From Bacteroidota bacterium (GTDB taxonomy: Bacteria > Bacteroidota > Rhodothermia > Balneolales > Balneolaceae), in contig JAAAOB010000159.1 of the NCBI GenBank assembly GCA_009909035.1, forward strand, positions 40,318 to 104,317: 64,000 nt of DNA, in the 5' to 3' direction. Of this stretch, positions 1-9,951 are shown piece by piece. The notes beneath the pieces are model-generated. The model worked only from the letters and a program-made list of their open reading frames with translations. It was not told the origin of the DNA and made no database searches. Position numbers and translations under genes: made by a program. The first letter of the stretch is position 1, and each line of letters begins with the position of its first letter.

Positions 1-1
1 A

Positions 2-2338
2 ATGCCCTCAACTGATACAAATAACAGGAGTGTAGATCTTTCCCTTGTGTCAAGTAATATGCTTGATGGAATTGAAGTCACAAAAGCTCTTACTCCTGAC
101 CAGGACGCCGATGCCCATGGGGGAACAGTAAATTTAAGATTACGTAATGCCCCTGAAAACATGTCAACAGATATATCCATGCAAGGGGGATATACCGCTC
201 TTCAGGAAGCATATGGAAATTATAAATTTGCCGGGTCGGTAAGTAACCGGTTTTTAGATAATAAACTGGGCATAATTTTAAATTTAAACACCGACAGATA
301 CGACCGGAGTGCTGATAATTTTAATGGTTCCTATGGGGATAAGTTAGTCGATGACGAAAGAATCCCCATTCCAACAGGTCTTAATCTAAATGAAAATGCA
401 CTCGACAGAAGTCGTCTTGGCGGCAGTATTGTAGTTGATTATAAAATTGCAAATGGAAGTATTGTATACAATACGATTTATAACCAGTTAACCAACGATG
501 GATTTACACGTGGTAACAATATGAATTATGGTGGAAGAATCCACACGTATAGTTTAAATGATAATTTTAATGAGACGTTTGTTTGGGCAAATGGTTTAAG
601 GCTGGAACAAGATTTAGGATGGATTGAATACGATGCAGGGGTTTCCCTTACTTCGTCAGCCAGTGAAAGCCCGGAGGATTTTTACTGGGAATTCAGGGAA
701 GAAAGTGCGGCATTTCAGACTACCGAAGAGGACACACTCCAGCCATCAGATTTACCCAGCTTATTTAGGAATGATATCGACAATACCTACTTGTTTTTTT
801 TACAACAAAGTTCAAGAGAAACAAATGAAGACGAATATACAGTACAAGCCAATTTTAAATTCCCCTTTTCATTAAACAGAGGAATTGACGGGTATTTTAA
901 AACAGGTGCAAAATACAGAAATTTATCTCGGTTTAACGATCAAACCAGTCTCGGAACAGGGGCTTTTTATGGCGGAGACCAAACTCTTAGAGAGGCCATA
1001 GCCGAGGCCTTCCCTGACCTGAATTTAGATGGCAGAAATCGATTGCCGCTATCCCCGTTTCAAAGTAATTATAGCAGAAGTAATTTCATTGATGGTAACT
1101 ACTCGTTAGGATATACAATTAATCCTGATATGATGAGAAAAGTTACAGATGTAGCCAGGAAGGGTGAATTCATGAGTTACTCCAGATCAGGCTCATTAGG
1201 AAATGACTATGAAGGAGATGAGGAGTTTACTGCATTTTATGCCATGTCGGAAATTAAGATAGGGAACAAGGTTACAGTAATGCCTGGTTTCAGATTTGAA
1301 AAGGAACATACTGATTACTCTGCAAAATACTCTACGGGTCTGGAACCACCCAGTGGAGTGCCATTGGAAGAGATTTCTTTTAGGGATACCACCTCTGTGA
1401 GAAGTGATCAATTTTGGTTGCCCATGGTACACCTTCAGGTTGATCCGGTGGATTGGGTAAAATTTAGATTTGCCTATACAGAAAGTATTTCCCGCCCCGA
1501 CTTCAGGCAATTTGCTCCCATAACATACTTTAACTTTATCAGTGCTTTCGCCAATGCACCAAATAGAAATCTCCGCTCTTCAAAATCCCAAAATTTTGAT
1601 GCTTCAGTATCCTTGTTTCAAAACAAGATAGGATTTTTCACGGCATCCGCCTTTTATAAGGAGATTGAAGATTTAATTTGGGGAGTTTCTTTTGTAAATG
1701 TACCAGGTCAAACCATAATACCTGACCTGGAAATTAAAGAGGCAGGAAATAATATTATTACTATTTACAGTGATATTAATAATCCCAATCCGGCATACAT
1801 AAAGGGAATAGAACTCGATTGGCAAACCAATTTTTGGTATCTGCCTTCATTTTTGAAGGGATTGGTTCTCAATGCAAACTACACTCATATAGTATCAGAG
1901 ACTGAGGTGCCGGCTTTTGAGCTTCAAAATGTGCCAATTACTCCAAGACCACAAAGGCCGCCGTTTACGGAGCCCGTTTTAAAGGACACGACAATTTCTC
2001 AGACGTTACCTGATCAGCCCAGTGATATCCTGAATTTGACTGTAGGTTATGATTACAAAGGTTTCTCAACAAGAGTATCCTTTTTTTACCAGTTAGGATC
2101 CATTTTAGGGCGTGGAAACAACCCTTTCAGCACCTGGGATGACACGTACAAGGATGATTTTTTCCGAATTGATGTTTCTCTAAATCAACGGCTTCCCTAT
2201 AATTTTCAGGTATATGCAAATCTAAATAATCTAAATAGCGAAGGAGACCGGCAGTATCAATCTCCAAGATTCCAATATCCTACAAATGAACAATATTACG
2301 GTTTTACGATGGATGTTGGCGTGCGATATAAATTTTGA
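2..2338 (+). CDS. TonB-dependent outer-membrane receptor, 5'-truncated by the window edge
   Basis: Outer-membrane beta-barrel transporter that would import oligosaccharides with TonB energy. The visible 778 residues begin inside the plug domain (VTKALTPDQDADAHGGTVNL is a typical end-of-plug stretch) and continue through a long barrel rich in alternating aromatic strands, ending in a terminal aromatic residue (VGVRYKF). The real start and signal peptide lie upstream of base 1; the ATG at base 2 is only an internal methionine. The next gene begins 53 bases downstream behind a strong ribosome site, so the two are probably cotranscribed. No SusD-like gene follows, so this is a stand-alone receptor rather than a SusC/SusD pair. 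The substrate is inferred from the mannan-active neighbours. Confidence 0.9.
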   Translation: MPSTDTNNRSVDLSLVSSNMLDGIEVTKALTPDQDADAHGGTVNLRLRNAPENMSTDISMQGGYTALQEAYGNYKFAGSVSNRFLDNKLGIILNLNTDRYDRSADNFNGSYGDKLVDDERIPIPTGLNLNENALDRSRLGGSIVVDYKIANGSIVYNTIYNQLTNDGFTRGNNMNYGGRIHTYSLNDNFNETFVWANGLRLEQDLGWIEYDAGVSLTSSASESPEDFYWEFREESAAFQTTEEDTLQPSDLPSLFRNDIDNTYLFFLQQSSRETNEDEYTVQANFKFPFSLNRGIDGYFKTGAKYRNLSRFNDQTSLGTGAFYGGDQTLREAIAEAFPDLNLDGRNRLPLSPFQSNYSRSNFIDGNYSLGYTINPDMMRKVTDVARKGEFMSYSRSGSLGNDYEGDEEFTAFYAMSEIKIGNKVTVMPGFRFEKEHTDYSAKYSTGLEPPSGVPLEEISFRDTTSVRSDQFWLPMVHLQVDPVDWVKFRFAYTESISRPDFRQFAPITYFNFISAFANAPNRNLRSSKSQNFDASVSLFQNKIGFFTASAFYKEIEDLIWGVSFVNVPGQTIIPDLEIKEAGNNIITIYSDINNPNPAYIKGIELDWQTNFWYLPSFLKGLVLNANYTHIVSETEVPAFELQNVPITPRPQRPPFTEPVLKDTTISQTLPDQPSDILNLTVGYDYKGFSTRVSFFYQLGSILGRGNNPFSTWDDTYKDDFFRIDVSLNQRLPYNFQVYANLNNLNSEGDRQYQSPRFQYPTNEQYYGFTMDVGVRYKF

Positions 2339-2391
2339 TCCAATACCTACTATTACACACAAACCCTAAATCCTAATGAAGGAGAACACAT

Positions 2392-4863
2392 ATGAAAAAA
2401 GTCTACAAAATCGTACCGCTGGTACTCTTTGTATGCATGATGTTTACATCTATTTCAGTCATGGCCCAGAATACACTGGTAGTGCCATGGTTGTCTGAAG
2501 ATGGAACACAAGTACTCAGAAACTCACTTTTTGAAACCATTCAAGGTGATACTACTGAGACAGGAGAAAGAATCGAAGATCGCGTTTACGTGCTCGAACA
2601 GGGAGGATTCTATTACGTAACTGAAACTATACAAAATGATGGATGGCATCTTAGAATTGAAGGTGAGCCAGGCGATCCAAACGACGAGTTTGCAAATCCG
2701 CCCATGATACAAATTGCCGCGCGTGAAGATGCAACCACGCCAGATAAGATGTTTAATATACGTGGCGATCTAACCATCAGTAATGTCATTATTAATGGCA
2801 GAACTACATTAGGAGGTCTTCCATATGAAATTATTGATGTTCGCTCTGATGAAGGGACATTTACCTTTGATAATGTGATTTTTGAACATGCACAGTGGGG
2901 AATTGCCGGATTCTATTCGAAGAACGCCAATCTCTATTTTACGAACAACAAATTCCGCAATTTGATATCAGAAAATGAACCATGGGGTGGAAGGGGCATG
3001 TCCATCTGGGCTGATGTCGATACCGTCTGGGTAGAGAATAATACCTTCCACAATATTGGTTTTACAACCATGCAGGTTGAAGGAGCCTCAGCTAATTTTG
3101 TATGGTTTAACCAAAATACAATCGTAAACAATGGCCGGCAGGTGATGCTCTGGGCCTGGGTAAAAGAAGGGTATTTTACGAATAATATTGTTCTCAACCC
3201 ATTTTGGCAGGGCGAAGATCCTGAGACCGAAATAAGTCAGGATCGTCTCAACTCTGATGATGAGCAGTATTCCGGAATGTTTGCAATTAATGAATTGCCA
3301 GCGCAATACGGCCTTGACGCACAAAGAAGAATTCTGATTTCGAATAACGTCTTCTTTACCGAAAACGAATATAATGACTGGTTTGATAATACGGATATAA
3401 GGAAACAACCACTTTTAAATGGTCTTACAACAAATCTTTTCAGTGAAAATGAAAATATGGTTGAAAAGGACAATCGTTTTGACGTTGCCGATCCCGGATT
3501 CTCCGTGTATGCAGATAATCACCAGGAGCGTATGGACTTTATAACGGATATACGCAATTCAGCTGACGATATACGCTTATACTACTGGGACCCGAATAGA
3601 GATGAATCTGCAGAATCTATTCAATGGCCGCTGCCTGAGGACCTTACCTATTCAAACACTGAGTTGCAGACAGCAGCTTATGGAAATTATCCCCTGGGTG
3701 ACTTAAACTGGTATCCTTCTGATAAATCAGCTTGGGAAGCTAATAAGGAAGCTCAATATGATGAAATTCTGGGCATGCTGGGTGCAGAAGTAGATGTAAC
3801 TTTTCTCAAAGGAGTAGAAGCAGAAGTTGGAACACCATCTGGGGATGCTACTAAAGTTACCATGGACGACAGAAATATAGTTCGTATTGAAGGTTCTGGA
3901 AGCCCCACGTGGACTTTCAACCTGGATGAAGGCGGGACCTACGATGTAAGGGTTACAAAACGAACGTGGTATGAAGATGGTAATGAAGGCCGCCAGACAG
4001 ACCTGATCGTTAACGAAGCTGATGCTGTTCCGGTTCTTATTGGTGAAGCGCAGGATGGTGTAACCTGGTCTGAACCAGTGGTTGAAGGAGTTGAAGGGTT
4101 TGTTGCGGGCAGCAATACATTAACCCTTGGCTATAGCTGGGGCTTTCTGGAGTATAAATCAGTAACAATATTGGATGCGGCAGGAGATGAGGTTATTACT
4201 TTATATCCGGCAAAAGCCGATATCTCAAGTGGTGGTTCATACCGTTGCGAAGGCAGCTTGTGTGCAAGCGGCGATGAATATGTTGAGGTAACGGGTGGCG
4301 ATTTAACGATTCCCGTTGAAATAGAGGAAGAAGGAAATTACACAGTTAAGTTCAAATACATGGCTATTGGCGGTGGCGAAGCCAGTGCTGATATTAGCTT
4401 GAATGGAACTCTCCTGGCCTCTGAGTCTTTTGCAGGTGAAGATTCCACATGGACAGACGTATCACTTAGTGATCTTCCCATGATTGCAGGAACCAATAAT
4501 CTGAAGATAGGGAATATAGTTGGAAGTTTAGGACTTGATCGCATCGATATATTTGTCGTGAGTCAGGTATCTGTTTCTAACGAGACCCTCACAGTTCCTG
4601 AAGGCTTTGAGCTGGCTCAAAACTATCCTAATCCGTTTAACCCATCGACAAACATCAGCTTTAACCTGCCTCAGGCAAGCAATGTATCGCTGACGGTTTA
4701 TAACGTGATTGGCCAGAGGGTAGCAGTTCTTGCAAACGGCGTGCTGCAAAGCGGAACGCATACTTATCAATTCGATGCAAGTAACCTTGCATCCGGTATG
4801 TATCTCTACAGACTTGAGACAGAAAATTTCTCCTCCGTGAGAAAAATGATGCTTATTAAATAA
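2392..4863 (+). CDS. Secreted right-handed beta-helix protein with two CBM-like domains and a T9SS sorting domain
   Basis: 823 residues. A signal peptide (about 1-25, ending VMAQ) is followed by a parallel beta-helix region (about 90-330) with recurrent short N-rich turns such as ENNTFHNIGF, NQNTIVNNG and TNNIVLNP. Two beta-sandwich modules follow (about 480-600 and 610-725) that resemble carbohydrate-binding modules of the CBM6/35 type. The last 80 residues are a T9SS type A sorting domain (LAQNYPNPFNPST to KMMLIK), so the protein is exported and probably surface-attached. A good ribosome site (AAGGAGA) sits 5-11 bases before the ATG. It follows the TonB receptor directly, where a SusD glycan-binding lipoprotein would sit in a Bacteroides locus. 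It could be a polysaccharide lyase, an epimerase or a pure binding protein; no catalytic residues could be assigned. Confidence 0.8.
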   Translation: MKKVYKIVPLVLFVCMMFTSISVMAQNTLVVPWLSEDGTQVLRNSLFETIQGDTTETGERIEDRVYVLEQGGFYYVTETIQNDGWHLRIEGEPGDPNDEFANPPMIQIAAREDATTPDKMFNIRGDLTISNVIINGRTTLGGLPYEIIDVRSDEGTFTFDNVIFEHAQWGIAGFYSKNANLYFTNNKFRNLISENEPWGGRGMSIWADVDTVWVENNTFHNIGFTTMQVEGASANFVWFNQNTIVNNGRQVMLWAWVKEGYFTNNIVLNPFWQGEDPETEISQDRLNSDDEQYSGMFAINELPAQYGLDAQRRILISNNVFFTENEYNDWFDNTDIRKQPLLNGLTTNLFSENENMVEKDNRFDVADPGFSVYADNHQERMDFITDIRNSADDIRLYYWDPNRDESAESIQWPLPEDLTYSNTELQTAAYGNYPLGDLNWYPSDKSAWEANKEAQYDEILGMLGAEVDVTFLKGVEAEVGTPSGDATKVTMDDRNIVRIEGSGSPTWTFNLDEGGTYDVRVTKRTWYEDGNEGRQTDLIVNEADAVPVLIGEAQDGVTWSEPVVEGVEGFVAGSNTLTLGYSWGFLEYKSVTILDAAGDEVITLYPAKADISSGGSYRCEGSLCASGDEYVEVTGGDLTIPVEIEEEGNYTVKFKYMAIGGGEASADISLNGTLLASESFAGEDSTWTDVSLSDLPMIAGTNNLKIGNIVGSLGLDRIDIFVVSQVSVSNETLTVPEGFELAQNYPNPFNPSTNISFNLPQASNVSLTVYNVIGQRVAVLANGVLQSGTHTYQFDASNLASGMYLYRLETENFSSVRKMMLIK

Positions 4864-4902
4864 AAATTGTAAGCTGATTGAAGTAAATCATCGACATATT
4901 AT

Positions 4903-4950
4903 GCGGCAGGTACTGAAGTTCTATGAACCACTTGCCTGCCGCATTTTTTT
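4903..4950 (+). terminator. Rho-independent terminator after the beta-helix gene
   Basis: Perfect 8-base arms GCGGCAGG and CCTGCCGC with an inner GTTC/GAAC stem, followed by ATTTTTTT. It ends the receptor/beta-helix transcript 40 bases after its stop codon and separates it from the GH5 gene. Confidence 0.85.
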
Positions 4951-5207
4951 ATTGCTAAACAAGAGGAGTTTTATTCACCATCTAAACAGGTGAACGGATT
5001 TATTATCGAAATCCACGTAGCGACAATCAATTGTATTAAATAGACTTACAGGAAAAAATTGTTAAATAATCATTTCTATATAGACTTGTTTATGCTCTGC
5101 TTAAGCAAGATGTGCGGTTTATTTGCCAAAAGACAGGCTTAAGCCAATGACAAAACTATCCTCTGATATACCTTTCATTTTGATTCAATCCTATTATCAA
5201 TAACACT
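4951..5207 (+). promoter_or_regulatory. Leader region of the GH5-to-cupin gene run, with two CTTAAG palindromes
   Basis: This stretch lies between a clear terminator and the GH5 start, so it should hold a promoter for the catabolic genes. It is AT-rich and contains two 10-base palindromes sharing the core GCTTAAGC: TGCTTAAGCA at 5098-5107 and GGCTTAAGCC at 5136-5145, with centres 38 bases apart. Paired palindromes could be operator half-pairs for the ROK or LacI regulators in the window, but nothing ties them to either. No coding sequence is seen here. Confidence 0.35.
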
Positions 5208-7910
5208 ATGAAGATTCTTCAGAAAATTTTATTAGTCAGCTTGCTGACACTTATTCCTTTTTTTACTGCTAATAGCCAGCAGGCACCTGATAATCGAATT
5301 AACATTGACGGACAAAACGTATTTCTGAGCGGATCGAATATTGCATGGATAAATTATGGTCGTGATGTGGGGCCGAATTCGGTCGAATTGTCAAGGTTCG
5401 ACGAAATTTTCCAAACAGTGCAAGTGAAAGGTGGAAATGCACTTCGGTTGTGGATTCATATAAACGGCACCAATACACCCGAATGGAGCGGTGATGAGGT
5501 AAGCGGGCCGGGTTCTGGTACAATTGAGGATATAAAAGCAATTCTTGATGCCGCATGGGAGAAAAATATAAGTTTTGTGCTCTGTTTATGGTCGTTTGAT
5601 ATGCTGCAGGGCGCGGGTACTCAAACAGGGCTCAGTTCGGATCAAATTGAAAAAAACCGTGCACTGCTCGAGAATCCAGACAAACTGCAGGCCTATATCA
5701 ATAACGCGCTTATTCCGATGGTGGAAGCACTGGGTGACCATCCGGCAATAGCCGCCTGGGAAGTGTTTAACGAACCGGAGGGTATGAGCAATGAATTTAA
5801 CGGCTGGACACCAAATAAAGTGAATATGGCCGATATACAGATGATGGTGAACAGGGTTGCCGGAGCTATCCACCGTACGAACGAGAGTGCAATTGTATCG
5901 AATGGAGCCTGGAGTTTTCATTCACTGGCCAACACTTCACACCAGAACTCAAAGAACTACTACTCCGATGCGGAGCTTATTGCAGCCGGCGGCGATGAAG
6001 AAGGAACGCTTGATTTTTACATGGTTCACTATTATCCGTGGGGGGGTACTGAGATTTCTCCCTTTCATCACGACAAGGATTTCTGGGGATTGGATAAGCC
6101 GGTCGTTGTCGCAGAATTTGATGCTGTTGATACGTTTGGAGTGCCTGGCGACGAGACGTACGAGACGCTCTATAACCGGGGGTATGCAGGAGCTTTAGGT
6201 TGGGAATACAGTCCCGATGGAGGAGATTTTTTTGAGAGCTGGCAGAATATCAAAATTAACATGGAGTACATGTTTGAGAATTTTGCTGAAGATGTAGCTT
6301 TAGGTAAAGTAAATCCAACTATTTTGCGACTTAGGTCTGTGCCAGATCAGATAGCCGAAGGAGATTCATCTCTGATTCAATGGAAAGCTATTTTTTCTGA
6401 TCAATTGACCATGAATGGCCAACTCGTAAATAGTGAGGATTCGATGTATGTGAATCCTGCCCAAACCACCACGTACGAATTTATAGCTATCGGTGCAGAT
6501 CCAGTTGCAGCTGATACGGCTTCAGTAACTGTAGAAGTAGTGGCCCCCGGAGAGCTAAACCGGGCTTTGGGTAAAAAAGCAATATCATCAGCCAATGAAC
6601 AAGGACTTGGAAATGAAGATCCCGGAGCGGTGACCGATGGTGATCCAGGTACCCGGTGGTCTAGCCCATACCAGGATGATCACTGGATTTTCATTGATCT
6701 CGAAAAAGTCTTCTCGATAAATTCAGTAACACTGAACTGGGAAGTGGCTTACGGGGAGTCCTATGACATCCAGGTGTCGGTTGATGCTCAAAACTGGACG
6801 ACCGTGCATGAAGAGCGGAATGGAGATGGCGGGGTGGATGAAATTACGCTAAATCAGCCTGAAAAGGGAAGGTACATTCGGATGAAAGGAATTAAAAGGG
6901 GAACAGAGTTTGGATATTCTCTTTGGGAATTCGAGGTCCGCGGCCTTCTTGCCGAAAATCAGCCTCCTGCGATTACACTGAATGAGCCGCGTGACGGAAT
7001 CAGCATGAGGCCGGGTTCCTCCCTGTTTTTACAGGCAAATGTTGAAGAGAGCGATAATGAACCGACGGCGGTATCTTTTTATTTGAATGATGAGTTACGG
7101 GGCACGGTTTCAGAGGCTCCCTACGAGCTGATCTTCAAAAATATTGAGGAGGGAGACTACAGCGTATATGCCACTGCCGATGATGGAAATTTTACCGTTC
7201 AAAGCGCTGCAGCTGTTGTTAATGTAGATCCGGCCATGAGCAGTAGGCGGTTAGAAGCGGAAGATGCGTATGCCACCGGAACCATTGAGCAGACAACGGG
7301 ATCTACTGTATTGGTCAGTGGAGGCGGACTTGCTATCATTGAAGATTCCGGATCGCTTATATGGCATAACGTAGGAATGGGAAATGAAGAAACCTATACG
7401 CTGAAGTTACGATATAACCTGCCGCATGGAGAAAAATTTCAAAAACTGAGTATTAATGGCGCAGTTACCGATACCCTGTATTTCGAAGAAGTTGGCTCGG
7501 GCTGGATGTCAAAAGATACAACGATTACGTATTCCGAGCCGATTTATACGATCAGCATTGATCACTTTTGGGGCTATTTGAATATCGATTATATACAACT
7601 TACGGTAGAACAGGCTGTATCAAATGAGGAGCAGGCTGATATACCAATACAGACAGAATTGCATCAAAATTACCCTAACCCCTTTAACCCGGCAACGAAT
7701 ATCTCTTATACCCTGTCTAAAAGTGGAAGTACAAACCTGACAGTCTACGATCTTGCTGGCCGTAAAGTGGCTGAACTGGTAAATGGAGTTCAGTCGTCTG
7801 GCAATCATACGGTTAGCTGGGACGCCACGAGTATGGCAAGCGGTCTATATATTTATCGGCTGCAAACAAACGGATCAAGTATCAGTAAAAAGATGCTCTT
7901 AATTAAGTAG
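5208..7910 (+). CDS. Modular GH5-family glycoside hydrolase (probable endo-beta-mannanase) with T9SS sorting domain
   Basis: 900 residues, secreted (signal peptide about 1-23). The catalytic (beta/alpha)8 domain spans about 25-360. The acid/base is probably Glu189 in WEVFNEPEG and the nucleophile Glu303 in VVVAEFDA, both typical clan GH-A positions. After it come a short Ig-like domain (365-445), an F5/8 type C / CBM32-like discoidin domain (448-582), a second Ig-like domain (585-672), a CBM6/35-like sandwich (678-802) and a T9SS type A domain (QNYPNPFNPATN to KKMLLIK). It would cut beta-mannan or glucomannan at the cell surface. The family is clear; the mannan specificity comes from the GH26, GH130 and epimerase genes beside it and is not proven by the sequence. 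Confidence 0.82.
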   Translation: MKILQKILLVSLLTLIPFFTANSQQAPDNRINIDGQNVFLSGSNIAWINYGRDVGPNSVELSRFDEIFQTVQVKGGNALRLWIHINGTNTPEWSGDEVSGPGSGTIEDIKAILDAAWEKNISFVLCLWSFDMLQGAGTQTGLSSDQIEKNRALLENPDKLQAYINNALIPMVEALGDHPAIAAWEVFNEPEGMSNEFNGWTPNKVNMADIQMMVNRVAGAIHRTNESAIVSNGAWSFHSLANTSHQNSKNYYSDAELIAAGGDEEGTLDFYMVHYYPWGGTEISPFHHDKDFWGLDKPVVVAEFDAVDTFGVPGDETYETLYNRGYAGALGWEYSPDGGDFFESWQNIKINMEYMFENFAEDVALGKVNPTILRLRSVPDQIAEGDSSLIQWKAIFSDQLTMNGQLVNSEDSMYVNPAQTTTYEFIAIGADPVAADTASVTVEVVAPGELNRALGKKAISSANEQGLGNEDPGAVTDGDPGTRWSSPYQDDHWIFIDLEKVFSINSVTLNWEVAYGESYDIQVSVDAQNWTTVHEERNGDGGVDEITLNQPEKGRYIRMKGIKRGTEFGYSLWEFEVRGLLAENQPPAITLNEPRDGISMRPGSSLFLQANVEESDNEPTAVSFYLNDELRGTVSEAPYELIFKNIEEGDYSVYATADDGNFTVQSAAAVVNVDPAMSSRRLEAEDAYATGTIEQTTGSTVLVSGGGLAIIEDSGSLIWHNVGMGNEETYTLKLRYNLPHGEKFQKLSINGAVTDTLYFEEVGSGWMSKDTTITYSEPIYTISIDHFWGYLNIDYIQLTVEQAVSNEEQADIPIQTELHQNYPNPFNPATNISYTLSKSGSTNLTVYDLAGRKVAELVNGVQSSGNHTVSWDATSMASGLYIYRLQTNGSSISKKMLLIK

Positions 7911-8038
7911 CGATTTTATTATTTGGCTGAGCACGATAGATACCCGGGAAAAGGACTTGTTAAACAGCAGGATGAGATATGCTGTACTGTTTTATTTTGT
8001 TGAAATTAGACTACCGCTCACAGTTTTATGATGATTGA

Positions 8039-9949
8039 ATGAGTTTACACGTTATCGACCTGCTGATTATCGGCCTCTACCTTGCTGCAACGATTTTTAT
8101 AGGTTTTTGGATTTCGAACCTGGCCGGCAAAAATATTCAAAACTACTTCCTTGGCGGCAACAAAATCCGCTGGTATTACCTTGGGCTCTCCAATGCATCG
8201 GGCATGTTCGACATCAGCGGCACTATGTGGATGGTGTACCTGCTTTTTATTTACGGACTGAAAAGCATCTGGATTCCCTGGCTATGGCCGGTGTTCAACC
8301 AGATTTTTCTGATGGTCTTTTTGTCGGTATGGCTTCGGAGATCCGGGGTGATGACCGGCGCCGAATGGATCAAGTTTCGCTTTGGTGACAGCAAGGGGGC
8401 TCACCTCTCACACATCATTGTGGTTGTGTTTGCCATTTTCAACGTAATCGGGTTTATAGCCTATGGCTTTATCGGAATCGGCAAGTTTGCCGCTGCGTTT
8501 TTGCCTTATGAACTCTCGGCTGATCCGCAGTGGAATGTCTACTACTACGGGCTGATCATAACCGCCATCACCACGCTGTATGTGGTGAAAGGTGGCATGT
8601 TCAGCGTGGTGTTTACCGAAGTCCTGCAGTTTGTGATTATGACTATTGCCTGTATCTGGGTGGGTGTTATTGCCATGCAGGCCGTATCCCCTGAAATGCT
8701 GAAAGCGGCAATACCCGCAGGCTGGATCAACCCGTTTTTTGGCTGGGAACTGGGCCTTGACTGGTCTGGACTGATGGAAACGGCCAACATGAAAATTGCA
8801 CAGGATGGCTGGAACCTGTTTACCATCTTCTTCATGATGATGCTCTTTAAAGGATACCTGCAGTCTGCCGCGGGCCCGGCGCCCAACTACGATATGCAGC
8901 GGGTTCTGTCGGCCGAAACACCAAAAGATGCCGCAAAAATGAGCGGTCTTGTCAGTCTTGTGATGCTCATTCCCCGGTATATGCTTGTGGCCGGGCTTAC
9001 CATCCTGGCGCTCGTGTTTTTCAGCGATCAACTGAACATGATGGGCGAGGATGTGGATTTTGAACTTGTGCTACCGTTTGCGATGGCCAACTTTATCCCG
9101 GTTGGATTGCTGGGTCTGCTGATCGCTGCCCTGATTGCAGCATTTATGAGCACCTATGCGGCAACGGTTAACGCGGCACCGGCCTATATCGTAAACGATA
9201 TCTACAAACGATATTTCAATCCTGATGCAGATGAAAAAACATATGTGTACTGGAGTTACGGTACCTCTATCCTTGTGGTCATTATAGGGACGGCATTCGG
9301 ATTCCTTGTCGGCTCACTAAACGATCTGATTCAGTGGATTGTAGCCGCCCTTTATGGCGGTTATACGGCCTCCAACCTGCTGAAGTGGTACTGGTGGAGG
9401 TTCAATAGCTATGGATACTTCTGGGGCATGCTGGGCGGTATTCTTGGTGCAATGATTATTCCGGCGATATTTACGCAGGTTACGCCGCTTTATACCTTTC
9501 CACTCATCTTTGTGATTTCGATGACCGGTTGTATTTGGGGGTCGCTGGCCACAAAACCGGATGATGAAGAGGTACTTAAAAATTTCTACCTGAAAGTTCG
9601 TCCCTGGGGATTTTGGGGGCCCATCCATGATAAAGTTTCGGCTGAATACAGCGGAATCGAGCCTAATGCCAATTTTAAACGAGATATGGTGAACGTAGTG
9701 GTCGGGATTATCTGGCAAACCGCACTGACGGCAACCGGCATCTTCCTGGTAATCCAGGAATATACCTACCTGGCGATATGTGTTGCGGTGGTGCTGGTAT
9801 CCATGGCATTTTTGAAAACAAACTGGTACGACAATTTGAAAGATTACCCGGATGATCATGCAAAAAATGCGGACAGCCTGATTGATACTGATCTTAAAAT
9901 TGAAGGAACAGAAATTTTCACCGCAGCAGGTGAATCGGCAAAAAATTGA
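8039..9949 (+). CDS. Sodium:solute symporter (SSS family), probable mannobiose/mannose importer
   Basis: 636 residues of highly hydrophobic sequence with about 13-15 membrane segments, in the style of the SSS family (N-terminal [18 protein letters not shown], later [11 protein letters not shown] and [21 protein letters not shown]). It would carry a sugar or disaccharide across the inner membrane with sodium. It is translationally close to GH130: its TGA at 9947-9949 lies two bases before the GH130 ATG. Characterised beta-mannan operons of Bacteroides fragilis pair a sugar/cation symporter with mannosylglucose phosphorylase and mannobiose epimerase, so the substrate is probably mannobiose. The hydrophilic C-terminal tail (last about 40 residues) is cytoplasmic. 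Confidence 0.85.
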   Translation: MSLHVIDLLIIGLYLAATIFIGFWISNLAGKNIQNYFLGGNKIRWYYLGLSNASGMFDISGTMWMVYLLFIYGLKSIWIPWLWPVFNQIFLMVFLSVWLRRSGVMTGAEWIKFRFGDSKGAHLSHIIVVVFAIFNVIGFIAYGFIGIGKFAAAFLPYELSADPQWNVYYYGLIITAITTLYVVKGGMFSVVFTEVLQFVIMTIACIWVGVIAMQAVSPEMLKAAIPAGWINPFFGWELGLDWSGLMETANMKIAQDGWNLFTIFFMMMLFKGYLQSAAGPAPNYDMQRVLSAETPKDAAKMSGLVSLVMLIPRYMLVAGLTILALVFFSDQLNMMGEDVDFELVLPFAMANFIPVGLLGLLIAALIAAFMSTYAATVNAAPAYIVNDIYKRYFNPDADEKTYVYWSYGTSILVVIIGTAFGFLVGSLNDLIQWIVAALYGGYTASNLLKWYWWRFNSYGYFWGMLGGILGAMIIPAIFTQVTPLYTFPLIFVISMTGCIWGSLATKPDDEEVLKNFYLKVRPWGFWGPIHDKVSAEYSGIEPNANFKRDMVNVVVGIIWQTALTATGIFLVIQEYTYLAICVAVVLVSMAFLKTNWYDNLKDYPDDHAKNADSLIDTDLKIEGTEIFTAAGESAKN

Positions 9950-9951
9950 AA

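Noticed and set aside
2..2338. Treating the ATG at base 2 as the real gene start
   Set aside because: The sequence there is the end of a plug domain, so the true start lies before the window.
8408..9031. 207-codon open frame on the - strand opposite the symporter
   Set aside because: No ribosome site or motif, and the symporter frame is clearly coding.
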